18,450 bases of DNA from Saccoglossus kowalevskii (lineage: Eukaryota > Hemichordata > Enteropneusta > Harrimaniidae). The notes under the pieces were generated by a model that saw nothing but the letters and a program-made list of their open reading frames with translations, did not search any database and was not told where the DNA came from. How positions within the stretch are numbered: position 1 is the first letter of the stretch; each line of letters opens with the position of its first letter. Both the position numbers and the translations under genes were made by a program. Where the stretch lies: NCBI RefSeq assembly GCF_000003605.2, contig NW_003105892.1:1-18450 (forward strand). The letters run 5' to 3'. Of the stretch, positions 11,193 through 18,450 are shown piece after piece.

Positions 11193-11269
11193 GTGTCAGT
11201 TAGTACTACAGTCTTCTCAGTGTCAGTTAGTACTGCAATCTTCTCAGTGTCAGTACTGCAGTCGTCTCA
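11193..11269. repeat. GTTAGT module with 23-bp short unit, copy 2
   Basis: Same triplet as 9010-9086: ACTACA (11193), GCAATC (11220), 23-bp unit with GTCGTC (11247-11269). Short-unit spacing from copy 1 is 2183 bp, i.e. 81 units with one -4 unit. Confidence 0.95.
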
Positions 11270-11404
11270 GTGTCAGTTAATACTGCAGTCTTCTCAGTGT
11301 CAGTTAATACTGCAGTCTTCTCAGTGACAGTTAATACTGCAGTCTTCTCAGTGTCAGTTAATACTGCAGTCTTCTCAGTGACAGTTAATACTGCAGTCTT
11401 CTCA

Positions 11405-11647
11405 GTGTCAGTTAATACTGCAGTTTTTTCAGTGACAGTTAATACTGCAGTTTTTTCAGTGACAGTTAATACTGCAGTTTTTTCAGTGACAGTTAATACT
11501 GCAGTCTTCTCAGTGTCACTTAATACTGCAGTATTCTCAGTGTCAGTTAATACTGCAGTATTCTCAGTGACAGTTAATACTGCAGTCTTCTCAGTGACAG
11601 TTAATACTGCAGTCTTCTCAGTGTCAGTTAGTAGTGCAGTCTTCTCA
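11405..11647. repeat. T-tract cassette 3 (all-GTTTTTT subtype)
   Basis: Nine units; the first three (11405, 11432, 11459) all end GTTTTTTCA. Then A, GTGTCACTT with GTATTC (11513), B with GTATTC, A, A, GTTAGTAGT (11621). The GCGGTC change is absent. It starts five units after the 23-bp unit ending at 11269. Confidence 0.94.
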
Positions 11648-11728
11648 GTGACAGTTAATACTGCAGTCTTCTCAGTGTCAGTTAATACTGCAGTCTTCTC
11701 AGTGACAGTTAATACTGCAGTCTTCTCA

Positions 11729-11753
11729 GTGAGTTAATACTGCAGTCTTCTCA
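11729..11753. repeat. 25-bp short unit
   Basis: GTGAGTTAAT replaces GTGACAGTTAAT, a loss of two bases (CA or AC). It is the only 25-bp unit in the window. It places TAA in the forward frame. Confidence 0.94.
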
Positions 11754-12293
11754 GTGACAGTTAATACTGCAGTCTTCTCAGTGTCAGTTAATACTGCAGT
11801 CTTCTCAGTGTCAGTTAATACTGCAGTCTTCTCAGTGACAGTTAATACTGCAGTCTTCTCAGTAACAGTTAATACTGCAGTCTTCTCAGTGTCAGTTAAT
11901 ACTGCAGTCTTCTCAGTGACAGTTAATACGGCAGTCTTCTCAGTGACAGTTAATACGGCAGTCTTCTCAGTGTCAGTTAGTACGGCAGTCTTCTCAGTGA
12001 CAGTTAATACTGCAGTCTTCTCAGTGTCAGTTAATACTGCAGTCTTCTCAGTGTCAGTTAATACTGCAGTCTTCTCAGTGACAGTTAATACTGCAGTCTT
12101 CTCAGTGACAGTTAATACTGCAGTCTTCTCAGTGTCAGTTAATACTGCAGTCTTCTCAGTGACAGTTAATACTGCAGTCTTCTCAGTGTCAGTTAATACT
12201 GCAGTCTTCTCAGTGACAGTTAATACTGCAGTCTTCTCAGTGACAGTTAATACTGCAGTCTTCTCAGTGACAGTTAATACTGCAGTCTTCTCA

Positions 12294-12428
12294 GTAACAG
12301 TTAATACTGCAGTCTTCTCAGTAACAGTTAATACTGCAGTCTTCTCAGTGACAGTTAATATTGCAGTCTTCTCAGTGTCAGTTAGTAGTGCAGTCTTCTC
12401 AGAGTCAGTTAATACTGCAGTCTTCTCA
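12294..12428. repeat. Marker cassette 6 (double-GTA subtype)
   Basis: Five units: GTAACAG (12294, 12321), AATATT (12348), GTTAGTAGT (12375), GAGTCAG (12402). The GATAAT unit is absent and type A units stand in its place. It thus groups with the edge copies at 26 and 17710. Two TTTTCA-ending units follow shortly downstream (about 12470-12510). Confidence 0.92.
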
Positions 12429-12752
12429 GTGTCAGTTAATACTGCAGTCTTCTCAGTGTCAGTTAATACTGCAGTCTTTTCAGTGTCAGTTAATACTGCA
12501 GTCTTTTCAGTGTCAGTTAATACTGCAGTCTTCTCAGTGACAGTTAATACGGCAGTCTTCTCAGTGACAGTTAATACGGCAGTCTTCTCAGTGTCAGTTA
12601 GTACTGCAGTCTTCTCAGTGTCAGTTAATACTGCAGTCTTCTCAGTGTCAGTTAATACTGCAGTCTTCTCAGTGTCAGTTAATACTGCAGTCTTCTCAGT
12701 GACAGTTAATACTGCAGTCTTCTCAGTGACAGTTAATACTGCAGTCTTCTCA

Positions 12753-12968
12753 GTGTCAGTTAATACTGCAGTCTTCTCAGTGTCAGTTAATACTGCAGTC
12801 TTCTCAGTGTCAGTTAATACTGCAGTCTTCTCAGTGTCAGTTAATACTGCAGTCTTCTCAGTGTCAGTTAATACTGCAGTCTTCTCAGTGTCAGTTAATA
12901 CTGCAGTCTTCTCAGTGTCAGTTAATACTGCAGTCTTCTCAGTGTCAGTTAATACTGCAGTCTTCTTA
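12753..12968. repeat. Homogeneous run of eight type B units
   Basis: Eight consecutive GTGTCAG units without other marks, the longest pure type B run I found. A unit ending TCTTA precedes the next GTTAGT stretch. It suggests local expansion by single-unit slippage. Confidence 0.85.
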
Positions 12969-13022
12969 GTGACAGTTAATACTGCAGTCTTCTCAGTGAC
13001 AGTTAATACTGCAGTCTTCTCA

Positions 13023-13126
13023 GTGTCAGTTAGTAGTGCAGTCTTCTCAGTGTCAGTTAGTACTGCAGTCTTCTCAGTGTCAGTTAGTACTGCAGTCTTC
13101 TCAGTGTCAGTACTGCAGTCTTCTCA
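13023..13126. repeat. Possible progenitor form of the GTTAGT plus 23-bp module
   Basis: GTTAGTAGT (13023), two GTTAGTACT units (13050, 13077), then a 23-bp unit with ordinary GTCTTC (13104-13126). It resembles the three derived modules but lacks their ACTACA, GCAATC and GTCGTC changes. It could be the ancestral state or a product of conversion toward consensus. Confidence 0.75.
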
Positions 13127-13342
13127 GTGTCAGTTAATACTGCAGTCTTCTCAGTGTCAGTTAATACTGCAGTCTTTTCAGTGACAGTTAATACTGCAGT
13201 CTTTTCAGTGTCACTTAATACTGCAGTCTTCTCAGTGTCACTTAATACTGCAGTCTTCTCAGTGTCAGTTAGTACTGCAGTCTTCTCAGTGACAGTTAAT
13301 ACTGCAGTCTTCTCAGTGACAGTTAATACTGCAGTCTTCTCA

Positions 13343-13419
13343 GTGTCAGTTAGTACTACAGTCTTCTCAGTGTCAGTTAGTACTGCAATCTTCTCAGTGT
13401 CAGTACTGCAGTCGTCTCA
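13343..13419. repeat. GTTAGT module with 23-bp short unit, copy 3
   Basis: Same triplet: ACTACA (13343), GCAATC (13370), 23-bp unit with GTCGTC (13397-13419). The next unit has a private ACTTCAG change (about 13432) that destroys the PstI-type CTGCAG site. Confidence 0.95.
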
Positions 13420-13608
13420 GTGTCAGTTAATACTTCAGTCTTCTCAGTGTCAGTTAATACTGCAGTCTTCTCAGTGACAGTTAATACTGCAGTCTTCTCA
13501 GTGTCAGTTAATACTGCAGTCTTCTCAGTGACAGTTAATAATGCTGTCTTCTCAGTGTCAGTTAATACTGCAGTCTTCTCAGTGACAGTTAATACTGCAG
13601 TCTTCTCA

Positions 13609-13851
13609 GTGTCAGTTAATACTGCAGTTTTTTCAGTGACAGTTAATACTGCAGTTTTTTCAGTGACAGTTAATACTGCAGTTTTTTCAGTGACAGTTAA
13701 TACTGCAGTCTTCTCAGTGTCACTTAATACTGCAGTATTCTCAGTGTCAGTTAATACTGCAGTATTCTCAGTGACAGTTAATACTGCAGTCTTCTCAGTG
13801 ACAGTTAATACTGCAGTCTTCTCAGTGTCAGTTAGTAGTGCAGTCTTCTCA
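13609..13851. repeat. T-tract cassette 4 (all-GTTTTTT subtype)
   Basis: Same order as 11405-11647, with GTGTCACTT at 13717 and GTTAGTAGT at 13825. It starts seven units after the 23-bp unit ending at 13419. An AATAATG unit (13528) stands three units upstream, exactly as before cassette 1. Confidence 0.94.
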
Positions 13852-14850
13852 GTGACAGTTAATACTGCAGTCTTCTCAGTGTCAGTTAATACTGCAGTCT
13901 TCTCAGTGACAGTTAATACGGCAGTCTTCTCAGTGTCAGTTAGTACTGCAGTCTTCTCAGTGACAGTTAATACTGCAGTCTTCTCAGTGACAGTTAATAC
14001 TGCAGTCTTCTCAGTGTCAGTTAATACTGCAGTCTTCTCAGTGACAGTTAATACTGCAGTCTTCTCAGTGACAGTTAATACTGCAGTCTTCTCAGAGTCA
14101 GTTAATACTGCAGGCTTCTCAGTGACAGTTAATACTGCAGTCTTCTCAGTGTCAGTTAATACTGCAGTCTTCTCAGTGTCAGTTAATACTGCAGTCTTCT
14201 CAGTGTCAGTTAATACTGCAGTCTTCTCAGTGTCAGTTAATACTGCAGTCTTCTCAGTAACAGTTAATAATGCAGTCTTCTCAGTGTCAGTTAATACTGC
14301 AGTCTTCTCAGTGACAGTTAATACTGCAGTCTTCTCAGTGTCAGTTAATACTGCAGTCTTCTCAGTGACAGTTAATACTGCAGTCTTCTCAGTGACAGTT
14401 AATACTGCAGTCTTCTCAGTGTCAGTTAATACTGCAGTCTTCTCAGTGACAGTTAATACTGCAGTCTTCTCAGTGACAGTTAATACTGCAGTCTTCTCAG
14501 TGTCAGTTAATACTGCAGTCTTCTCAGTGTCAGTTAATACTGCAGTCTTCTCAGTGACAGTTAATACTGCAGTCTTCTCAGTGACAGTTAATACTGCAGT
14601 CTTCTCAGTGTCAGTTAATACTGCAGTCTTCTCAGTGACAGTTAATACTGCAGTCTTCTCAGTGTCAGTTAATACTGCAGTCTTCTCAGTGTCACTTAAT
14701 ACTGCAGTATTCTCAGTGTCAGTTAATACTGCAGTCTTCTCAGTGACAGTTAATACTGCAGTCTTCTCAGTGTCAGTTAATACTGCAGTCTTCTCAGTGT
14801 CAGTTAATACTGCAGTCTTCTCAGTGTCAGTTAATACTGCAGTCTTCTCA

Positions 14851-14985
14851 GTGTCACTTAATACTGCAGTATTCTCAGTGTCAGTTAATACTGCAGTATT
14901 CTCAGTGACAGTTAATACTGCAGTCTTCTCAGTGACAGTTAATACTGCAGTCTTCTCAGTGTCAGTTAGTAGTGCAGTCTTCTCA
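14851..14985. repeat. Truncated T-tract cassette (3' half only)
   Basis: GTGTCACTT with GTATTC (14851), B with GTATTC (14878), A, A, GTTAGTAGT (14959). The three T-tract units and the spacer before them are missing; plain type B units stand there. Another isolated GTGTCACTT/GTATTC unit lies at 14689-14715, and two GTGTCACTT units without GTATTC sit at about 13208-13261. Partial copies like these show that block breakpoints fall inside cassettes. Confidence 0.88.
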
Positions 14986-15147
14986 GTGACAGTTAATACT
15001 GCAGTCTTCTCAGTGTCAGTTAATACTGCAGTCTTCTCAGTGTCAGTTAATACTGCAGTCTTCTCAGTGACAGTTAATACTGCAGTCTTTTCAGTGTCAG
15101 TTAATACTGCAGTCTTTTCAGTGTCAGTTAATACTGCAGTCTTCTCA

Positions 15148-15255
15148 GTGACAGTTAATACGGCAGTCTTCTCAGTGACAGTTAATACGGCAGTCTTCTC
15201 AGTGTCAGTTAGTAGTGCAGTCTTCTCAGAGTCAGTTAATACTGCAGTCTTCTCA
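15148..15255. repeat. Recombinant junction: AATACG units joined to GTTAGTAGT-GAGTCAG
   Basis: Two AATACG units (15148, 15175) lead directly into GTTAGTAGT (15202) and GAGTCAG (15229-15255). In the full cassettes GTTAGTAGT is preceded by AATATT, while AATACG leads to GTTAGTACT. The joined order is best explained by a crossover or conversion in which a GTTAGTACT unit paired with a GTTAGTAGT unit. A lone GAGTCAG unit with an otherwise unseen CAGGCTTC change lies at 14095-14121, outside any cassette. Confidence 0.8.
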
Positions 15256-15283
15256 GTGTCAGTTAATACTGCAGTCTTTCTCA
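15256..15283. repeat. 28-bp unit (extra T)
   Basis: Type B unit with GTCTTTCTC instead of GTCTTCTC, the same class of change as unit 972-999. It follows immediately after the recombinant GTTAGTAGT-GAGTCAG junction. Confidence 0.93.
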
Positions 15284-15877
15284 GTGACAGTTAATACTGC
15301 AGTCTTCTCAGTGACAGTTAATACTGCAGTCTTCTCAGTGTCAGTTAATACTGCAGTCTTCTCAGTGTCAGTTAATACTGCAGTCTTCTCAGTGACAGTT
15401 AATACTGCAGTCTTCTCAGTGACAGTTAATACTGCAGTCTTCTCAGTGTCAGTTAATACTGCAGTCTTCTCAGTGACAGTTAATACTGCAGTCTTCTCAG
15501 TGACAGTTAATACTGCAGTCTTCTCAGTGACAGTTAATACTGCAGTCTTCTCAGTGTCAGTTAATACTGCAGTCTTCTCAGTGACAGTTAATACTGCAGT
15601 CTTCTCAGTGACAGTTAATACTGCAGTCTTCTCAGTGTCAGTTAATACTGCAGTCTTCTCAGTGTCAGTTAATACTGCAGTCTTCTCAGTGACAGTTAAT
15701 ACTGCAGTCTTCTCAGTGACAGTTAATACTGCAGTCTTCTCAGTGTCAGTTAATACTGCAGTCTTCTCAGTGACAGTTAATACTGCAGTCTTCTCAGTGT
15801 CAGTTAATACTGCAGTCTTCTCAGTGACAGTTAATACTGCAGTCTTCTCAGTGACAGTTAATACTGCAGTCTTCTCA

Positions 15878-16498
15878 GTGTCAGATAATACTGCAGTCTT
15901 CTCAGTGACAGTTAATACTGCAGTCTTCTCAGTAACAGTTAATACTGCAGTCTTCTCAGTGACAGTTAATATTGCAGTCTTCTCAGTGTCAGTTAGTAGT
16001 GCAGTCTTCTCAGAGTCAGTTAATACTGCAGTCTTCTCAGTGTCAGTTAATACTGCAGTCTTCTCAGTGACAGTTAATACTGCAGTCTTTTCAGTGTCAG
16101 TTAATACTGCAGTCTTCTCAGTGTCAGTTAATACGGCAGTCTTCTCAGTGACAGTTAATACGGCAGTCTTCTCAGTGACAGTTAATACGGCAGTCTTCTC
16201 AGTGTCAGTTAGTACTGCAGTCTTCTCAGTGACAGTTAATACTGCAGTCTTCTCAGTGTCAGTTAATACTGCAGTCTTCTCAGTGTCAGTTAATACTGCA
16301 GTCTTCTCAGTGACAGTTAATACTGCAGTCTTCTCAGTGACAGTTAATACTGCAGTCTTCTCAGTGTCAGTTAATACTGCAGTCTTCTCAGTGACAGTTA
16401 ATACTGCAGTCTTCTCAGTGTCAGTTAATACTGCAGTCTTCTCAGTGACAGTTAATACTGCAGTCTTCTCAGTGACAGTTAATACTGCAGTCTTCTCA
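15878..16498. repeat. Marker cassette 7 within a 23-unit, 621-bp module
   Basis: It opens with GATAAT (15878), A, GTAACAG, AATATT (15959), GTTAGTAGT, GAGTCAG (16013-16039). Seventeen more units follow, including a consecutive AATACG set and GTTAGTACT near 16200. The next GATAAT unit is at 16499, exactly 621 bp (23 units) later. The first eight units of the next module match (GATAAT to GAGTCAG, then B-A); the order then differs, so the second copy was remodelled or spliced to another block. Confidence 0.9.
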
Positions 16499-16660
16499 GT
16501 GTCAGATAATACTGCAGTCTTCTCAGTGACAGTTAATACTGCAGTCTTCTCAGTAACAGTTAATACTGCAGTCTTCTCAGTGACAGTTAATATTGCAGTC
16601 TTCTCAGTGTCAGTTAGTAGTGCAGTCTTCTCAGAGTCAGTTAATACTGCAGTCTTCTCA
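16499..16660. repeat. Marker cassette 8 (GATAAT subtype)
   Basis: GATAAT (16499), A, GTAACAG, AATATT (16580), GTTAGTAGT, GAGTCAG (16634). It is 621 bp downstream of cassette 7. The AATACG and GTTAGTACT units that normally follow are missing; plain A/B units run on to the 23-bp unit at 17174. Confidence 0.92.
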
Positions 16661-17173
16661 GTGTCAGTTAATACTGCAGTCTTCTCAGTGACAGTTAATA
16701 CTGCAGTCTTCTCAGTGACAGTTAATACTGCAGTCTTCTCAGTGTCAGTTAATACTGCAGTCTTCTCAGTGTCAGTTAATACTGCAGTCTTCTCAGTGAC
16801 AGTTAATACTGCAGTCTTCTCAGTGACAGTTAATACTGCAGTCTTCTCAGTGTCAGTTAATACTGCAGTCTTCTCAGTGACAGTTAATACTGCAGTCTTC
16901 TCAGTGACAGTTAATACTGCAGTCTTCTCAGTGTCAGTTAATACTGCAGTCTTCTCAGTGACAGTTAATACTGCAGTCTTCTCAGTGACAGTTAATACTG
17001 CAGTCTTCTCAGTGTCAGTTAATACTGCAGTCTTCTCAGTGACAGTTAATACTGCAGTCTTCTCAGTGTCAGTTAATACTGCAGTCTTCTCAGTGACAGT
17101 TAATACTGCAGTCTTCTCAGTGACAGTTAATACTGCAGTCTTCTTAGTGACAGTTAATACTGCAGTCTTCTCA

Positions 17174-17628
17174 GTGTCAGTACTGCAGTCTTCTCAGTGA
17201 CAGTTAATACTGCAGTCTTCTCAGTGACAGTTAATACTGCAGTCTTCTCAGTGACAGTTAATACTGCAGTGTTCTCAGTGTCAGTTAATACTGCAGTCTT
17301 CTCAGTGACAGTTAATACTGCAGTCTTCTCAGTGACAGTTAATACTGCAGTCTTCTCAGTGTCAGTTAATACTGCAGTCTTCTCAGTGACAGTTAATACT
17401 GCAGTCTTCTCAGTGACAGTTAATACTGCAGTCTTCTCAGTGTCAGTTAATACTGCAGTCTTCTCAGTGACAGTTAATACTGCAGTCTTCTCAGTGACAG
17501 TTAATACTGCAGTCTTCTCAGTGACAGTTAATACTGCAGTCTTCTCAGTGTCAGTTAATACTGCAGTCTTCTCAGTGACAGTTAATACTGCAGTCTTCTC
17601 AGTGACAGTTAATACTGCAGTCTTCTTA
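17174..17628. repeat. 23-bp short unit copy 9 plus 16-unit block (right copy)
   Basis: The short unit is 17174-17196. The next 16 units match 3104-3535 in order, including GTGTTC in the third unit and TCTTA in the last. The offset is 14093 bp. The copy ends at a 26-bp unit (17629-17654), so the block boundary coincides with an indel. Confidence 0.9.
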
Positions 17629-17709
17629 GTGTCAGTAATACTGCAGTCTTCTCAGTGACAGTTAATACTGCAGTCTTCTCAGTGACAGTTAAATACTGCA
17701 GTCTTCTCA
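17629..17709. repeat. 26-bp and 28-bp units around one normal unit
   Basis: Unit 17629-17654 lacks one T (GTCAGTAATAC), unit 17655-17681 is normal, and unit 17682-17709 has an extra A (GTTAAATAC). The pair lies exactly between the right copy of the 3081-3535 block and the right-edge copy of the 26-727 block, so it may mark a join. Confidence 0.92.
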
Positions 17710-17844
17710 GTAACAGTTAATACTGCAGTCTTCTCAGTAACAGTTAATACTGCAGTCTTCTCAGTGACAGTTAATATTGCAGTCTTCTCAGTGTCAGTTA
17801 GTAGTGCAGTCTTCTCAGAGTCAGTTAATACTGCAGTCTTCTCA
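17710..17844. repeat. Marker cassette 9 (double-GTA subtype)
   Basis: GTAACAG (17710, 17737), AATATT (17764), GTTAGTAGT (17791), GAGTCAG (17818). It is part of the right-edge copy of the 26-727 block. Confidence 0.93.
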
Positions 17845-18411
17845 GTGTCAGTTAATACTGCAGTCTTCTCAGTGTCAGTTAATACTGCAGTCTTCTCAGT
17901 GTCAGTTAATACTGCAGTCTTCTCAGTGACAGTTAATACGGCAGTCTTCTCAGTGTCAGTTAGTACTGCAGTCTTCTCAGTGACAGTTAATACTGCATTC
18001 TTCTCAGTGACAGTTAATACTGCAGTCTTCTCAGTGTCAGTTAATACTGCAGTCTTCTCAGTGACAGTTAATACTGCAGTCTTCTCAGTGACAGTTAATA
18101 CTGCAGTCTTCTCAGTGTCAGTTAATACTGCAGTCTTCTCAGTGACAGTTAATACTGCAGTCTTCTCAGTGACAGTTAATACTGCAGTCTTCTCAGTGTC
18201 AGTTAATACTGCAGTCTTCTCAGTGTCAGTTAATACTGCAGTCTTCTCAGTGACAGTTACTACTGCAGTCTTCTCAGTGTCAGTTAATACTGCAGTCTTC
18301 TCAGTGACAGTTAATACTGCAGTCTTCTCAGTGACAGTTAATACTGCAGTCTTCTCAGTGTCAGTTAATACTGCAGTCTTCTCAGTGACAGTTAATACTG
18401 CAGTCTTCTCA
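17710..18411. repeat. Right copy of the 26-unit edge block
   Basis: It matches 26-727 unit for unit, including the private GTTACTACT unit (18250-18276) and the GCATTC unit (17980-18006). I noticed no internal base difference. It follows a 28-bp unit (17682-17709), which the left copy does not show in the few bases visible before position 26. Confidence 0.9.
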
Positions 18412-18450
18412 GTGTCAGTTAATACTGCAGTCTTCTCAGTGTCAGTTAAT

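Larger units (their letters stand above)
1..18450. repeat. Giant 27-bp tandem repeat array (685 units, both ends open)
   Basis: Every base belongs to a head-to-tail 27-bp unit. Taking GTG as the unit start, units begin at 26, 53, 80 and so on. Counting through all length variants (nine of -4, one -2, one -1, five of +1, one +6; net -28) puts the last unit start at 18439, exactly as seen, so no phase break is missed. Unit bases 1-7 are GTGACAG (type A) or GTGTCAG (type B), 8-12 TTAAT, 13-20 the palindrome ACTGCAGT, and 21-27 CTTCTCA. The unit is about 41% GC and has no CpG. Clean examples are 323-349 (A) and 350-376 (B). All copies share one orientation. Copies differ by few point changes, and these changes recur in fixed order, so the array grew by copying multi-unit blocks as well as single units. 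Size and purity fit a eukaryotic satellite or megasatellite; the organism cannot be named from this. Confidence 0.98.

Noticed and set aside
80-17658. Long forward open stretches encoding a 9-residue repeat (V-T/S-V-N-T-A-V-F-S), up to about 746 residues
   Set aside because: The unit is 27 bp and has no stop in this frame, so openness is automatic. Starts are the unit's own GTG. Sixteen frame-shifting units break the frame; each 23-bp unit leads to LQSSQ and a stop at the next type A unit. No ribosome-binding site, signal peptide, unique domain or flank is present, and amino-acid-changing variants are common.
1-18450. CRISPR array
   Set aside because: There are no unique spacers; the units are contiguous and near-identical, with no cas genes or leader.
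1-18450. Telomeric repeat or bacterial iteron origin
   Set aside because: The unit does not resemble known short telomere repeats, and hundreds of abutting 27-bp copies with no replication gene or AT-rich region do not fit an iteron origin.
1-18450. Transposon or insertion sequence boundaries (terminal inverted repeats, TTAA target sites)
   Set aside because: TTAA and the short palindrome occur in nearly every unit, so they mark the repeat rather than an insertion. No transposase or non-repeat segment is present.

Overview
The whole window is one tandem repeat array. A 27-bp unit repeats head to tail, always in the same orientation, from the first base to the last: 685 consecutive units, the first missing 2 bases and the last cut after 12. 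No unique sequence interrupts it and neither edge is reached, so the true array is longer than 18.45 kb. I find no supportable gene, RNA gene, CRISPR array, transposon or promoter. A megasatellite or satellite of this size and purity suggests a eukaryotic nuclear genome assembled from long reads (an animal is my guess), but nothing here identifies the organism.

The consensus unit (cleanest examples 323-349 and 350-376) starts GTGACAG or GTGTCAG, continues TTAAT, then the palindrome ACTGCAGT, and ends CTTCTCA. Unit position 4 is A (type A) or T (type B), and the two types are interleaved in a recurring order. Rarer point variants mark individual units: pos 3 GTA, pos 2 GAG, pos 7 CTT, pos 8 GAT, pos 11 AGT, pos 14 ATT/AGT/AAT, pos 15 ACG, pos 19 TTC, pos 21/24 T-tract, pos 25 CCA and pos 26 TTA. 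They recur in fixed orders, so the array has higher-order structure made of mosaic cassettes.

Layout: 1-727 is a block that recurs at 17710-18411. 1108-1566 is a block resembling 8416-8901. 2815-3535 holds two 23-bp units and a block repeated at 17174-17628. 3833-4129 is repeated at 9654-9950. 4103-5530 is a marker cassette plus a 23-bp unit, related to 6530-7713. 5774-6016 is a T-tract cassette, seen again at 9141, 11405 and 13609. 6287-6772 is a direct 243-bp duplication. 9010-13851 holds three rounds of a larger module (GTTAGT units, 23-bp unit, T-tract cassette). 14851-15255 is a truncated and recombinant stretch. 15878-16660 contains a 621-bp spaced duplication.

Long open frames exist on both strands only because 27 is divisible by 3 and two of the six frames lack a stop in the unit. 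The forward frame reads as a 9-residue repeat (V-T/S-V-N-T-A-V-F-S). Sixteen frame-shifting units break it, every apparent start is the unit's own GTG, and no ribosome-binding site or unique flank exists. I therefore annotate no CDS.
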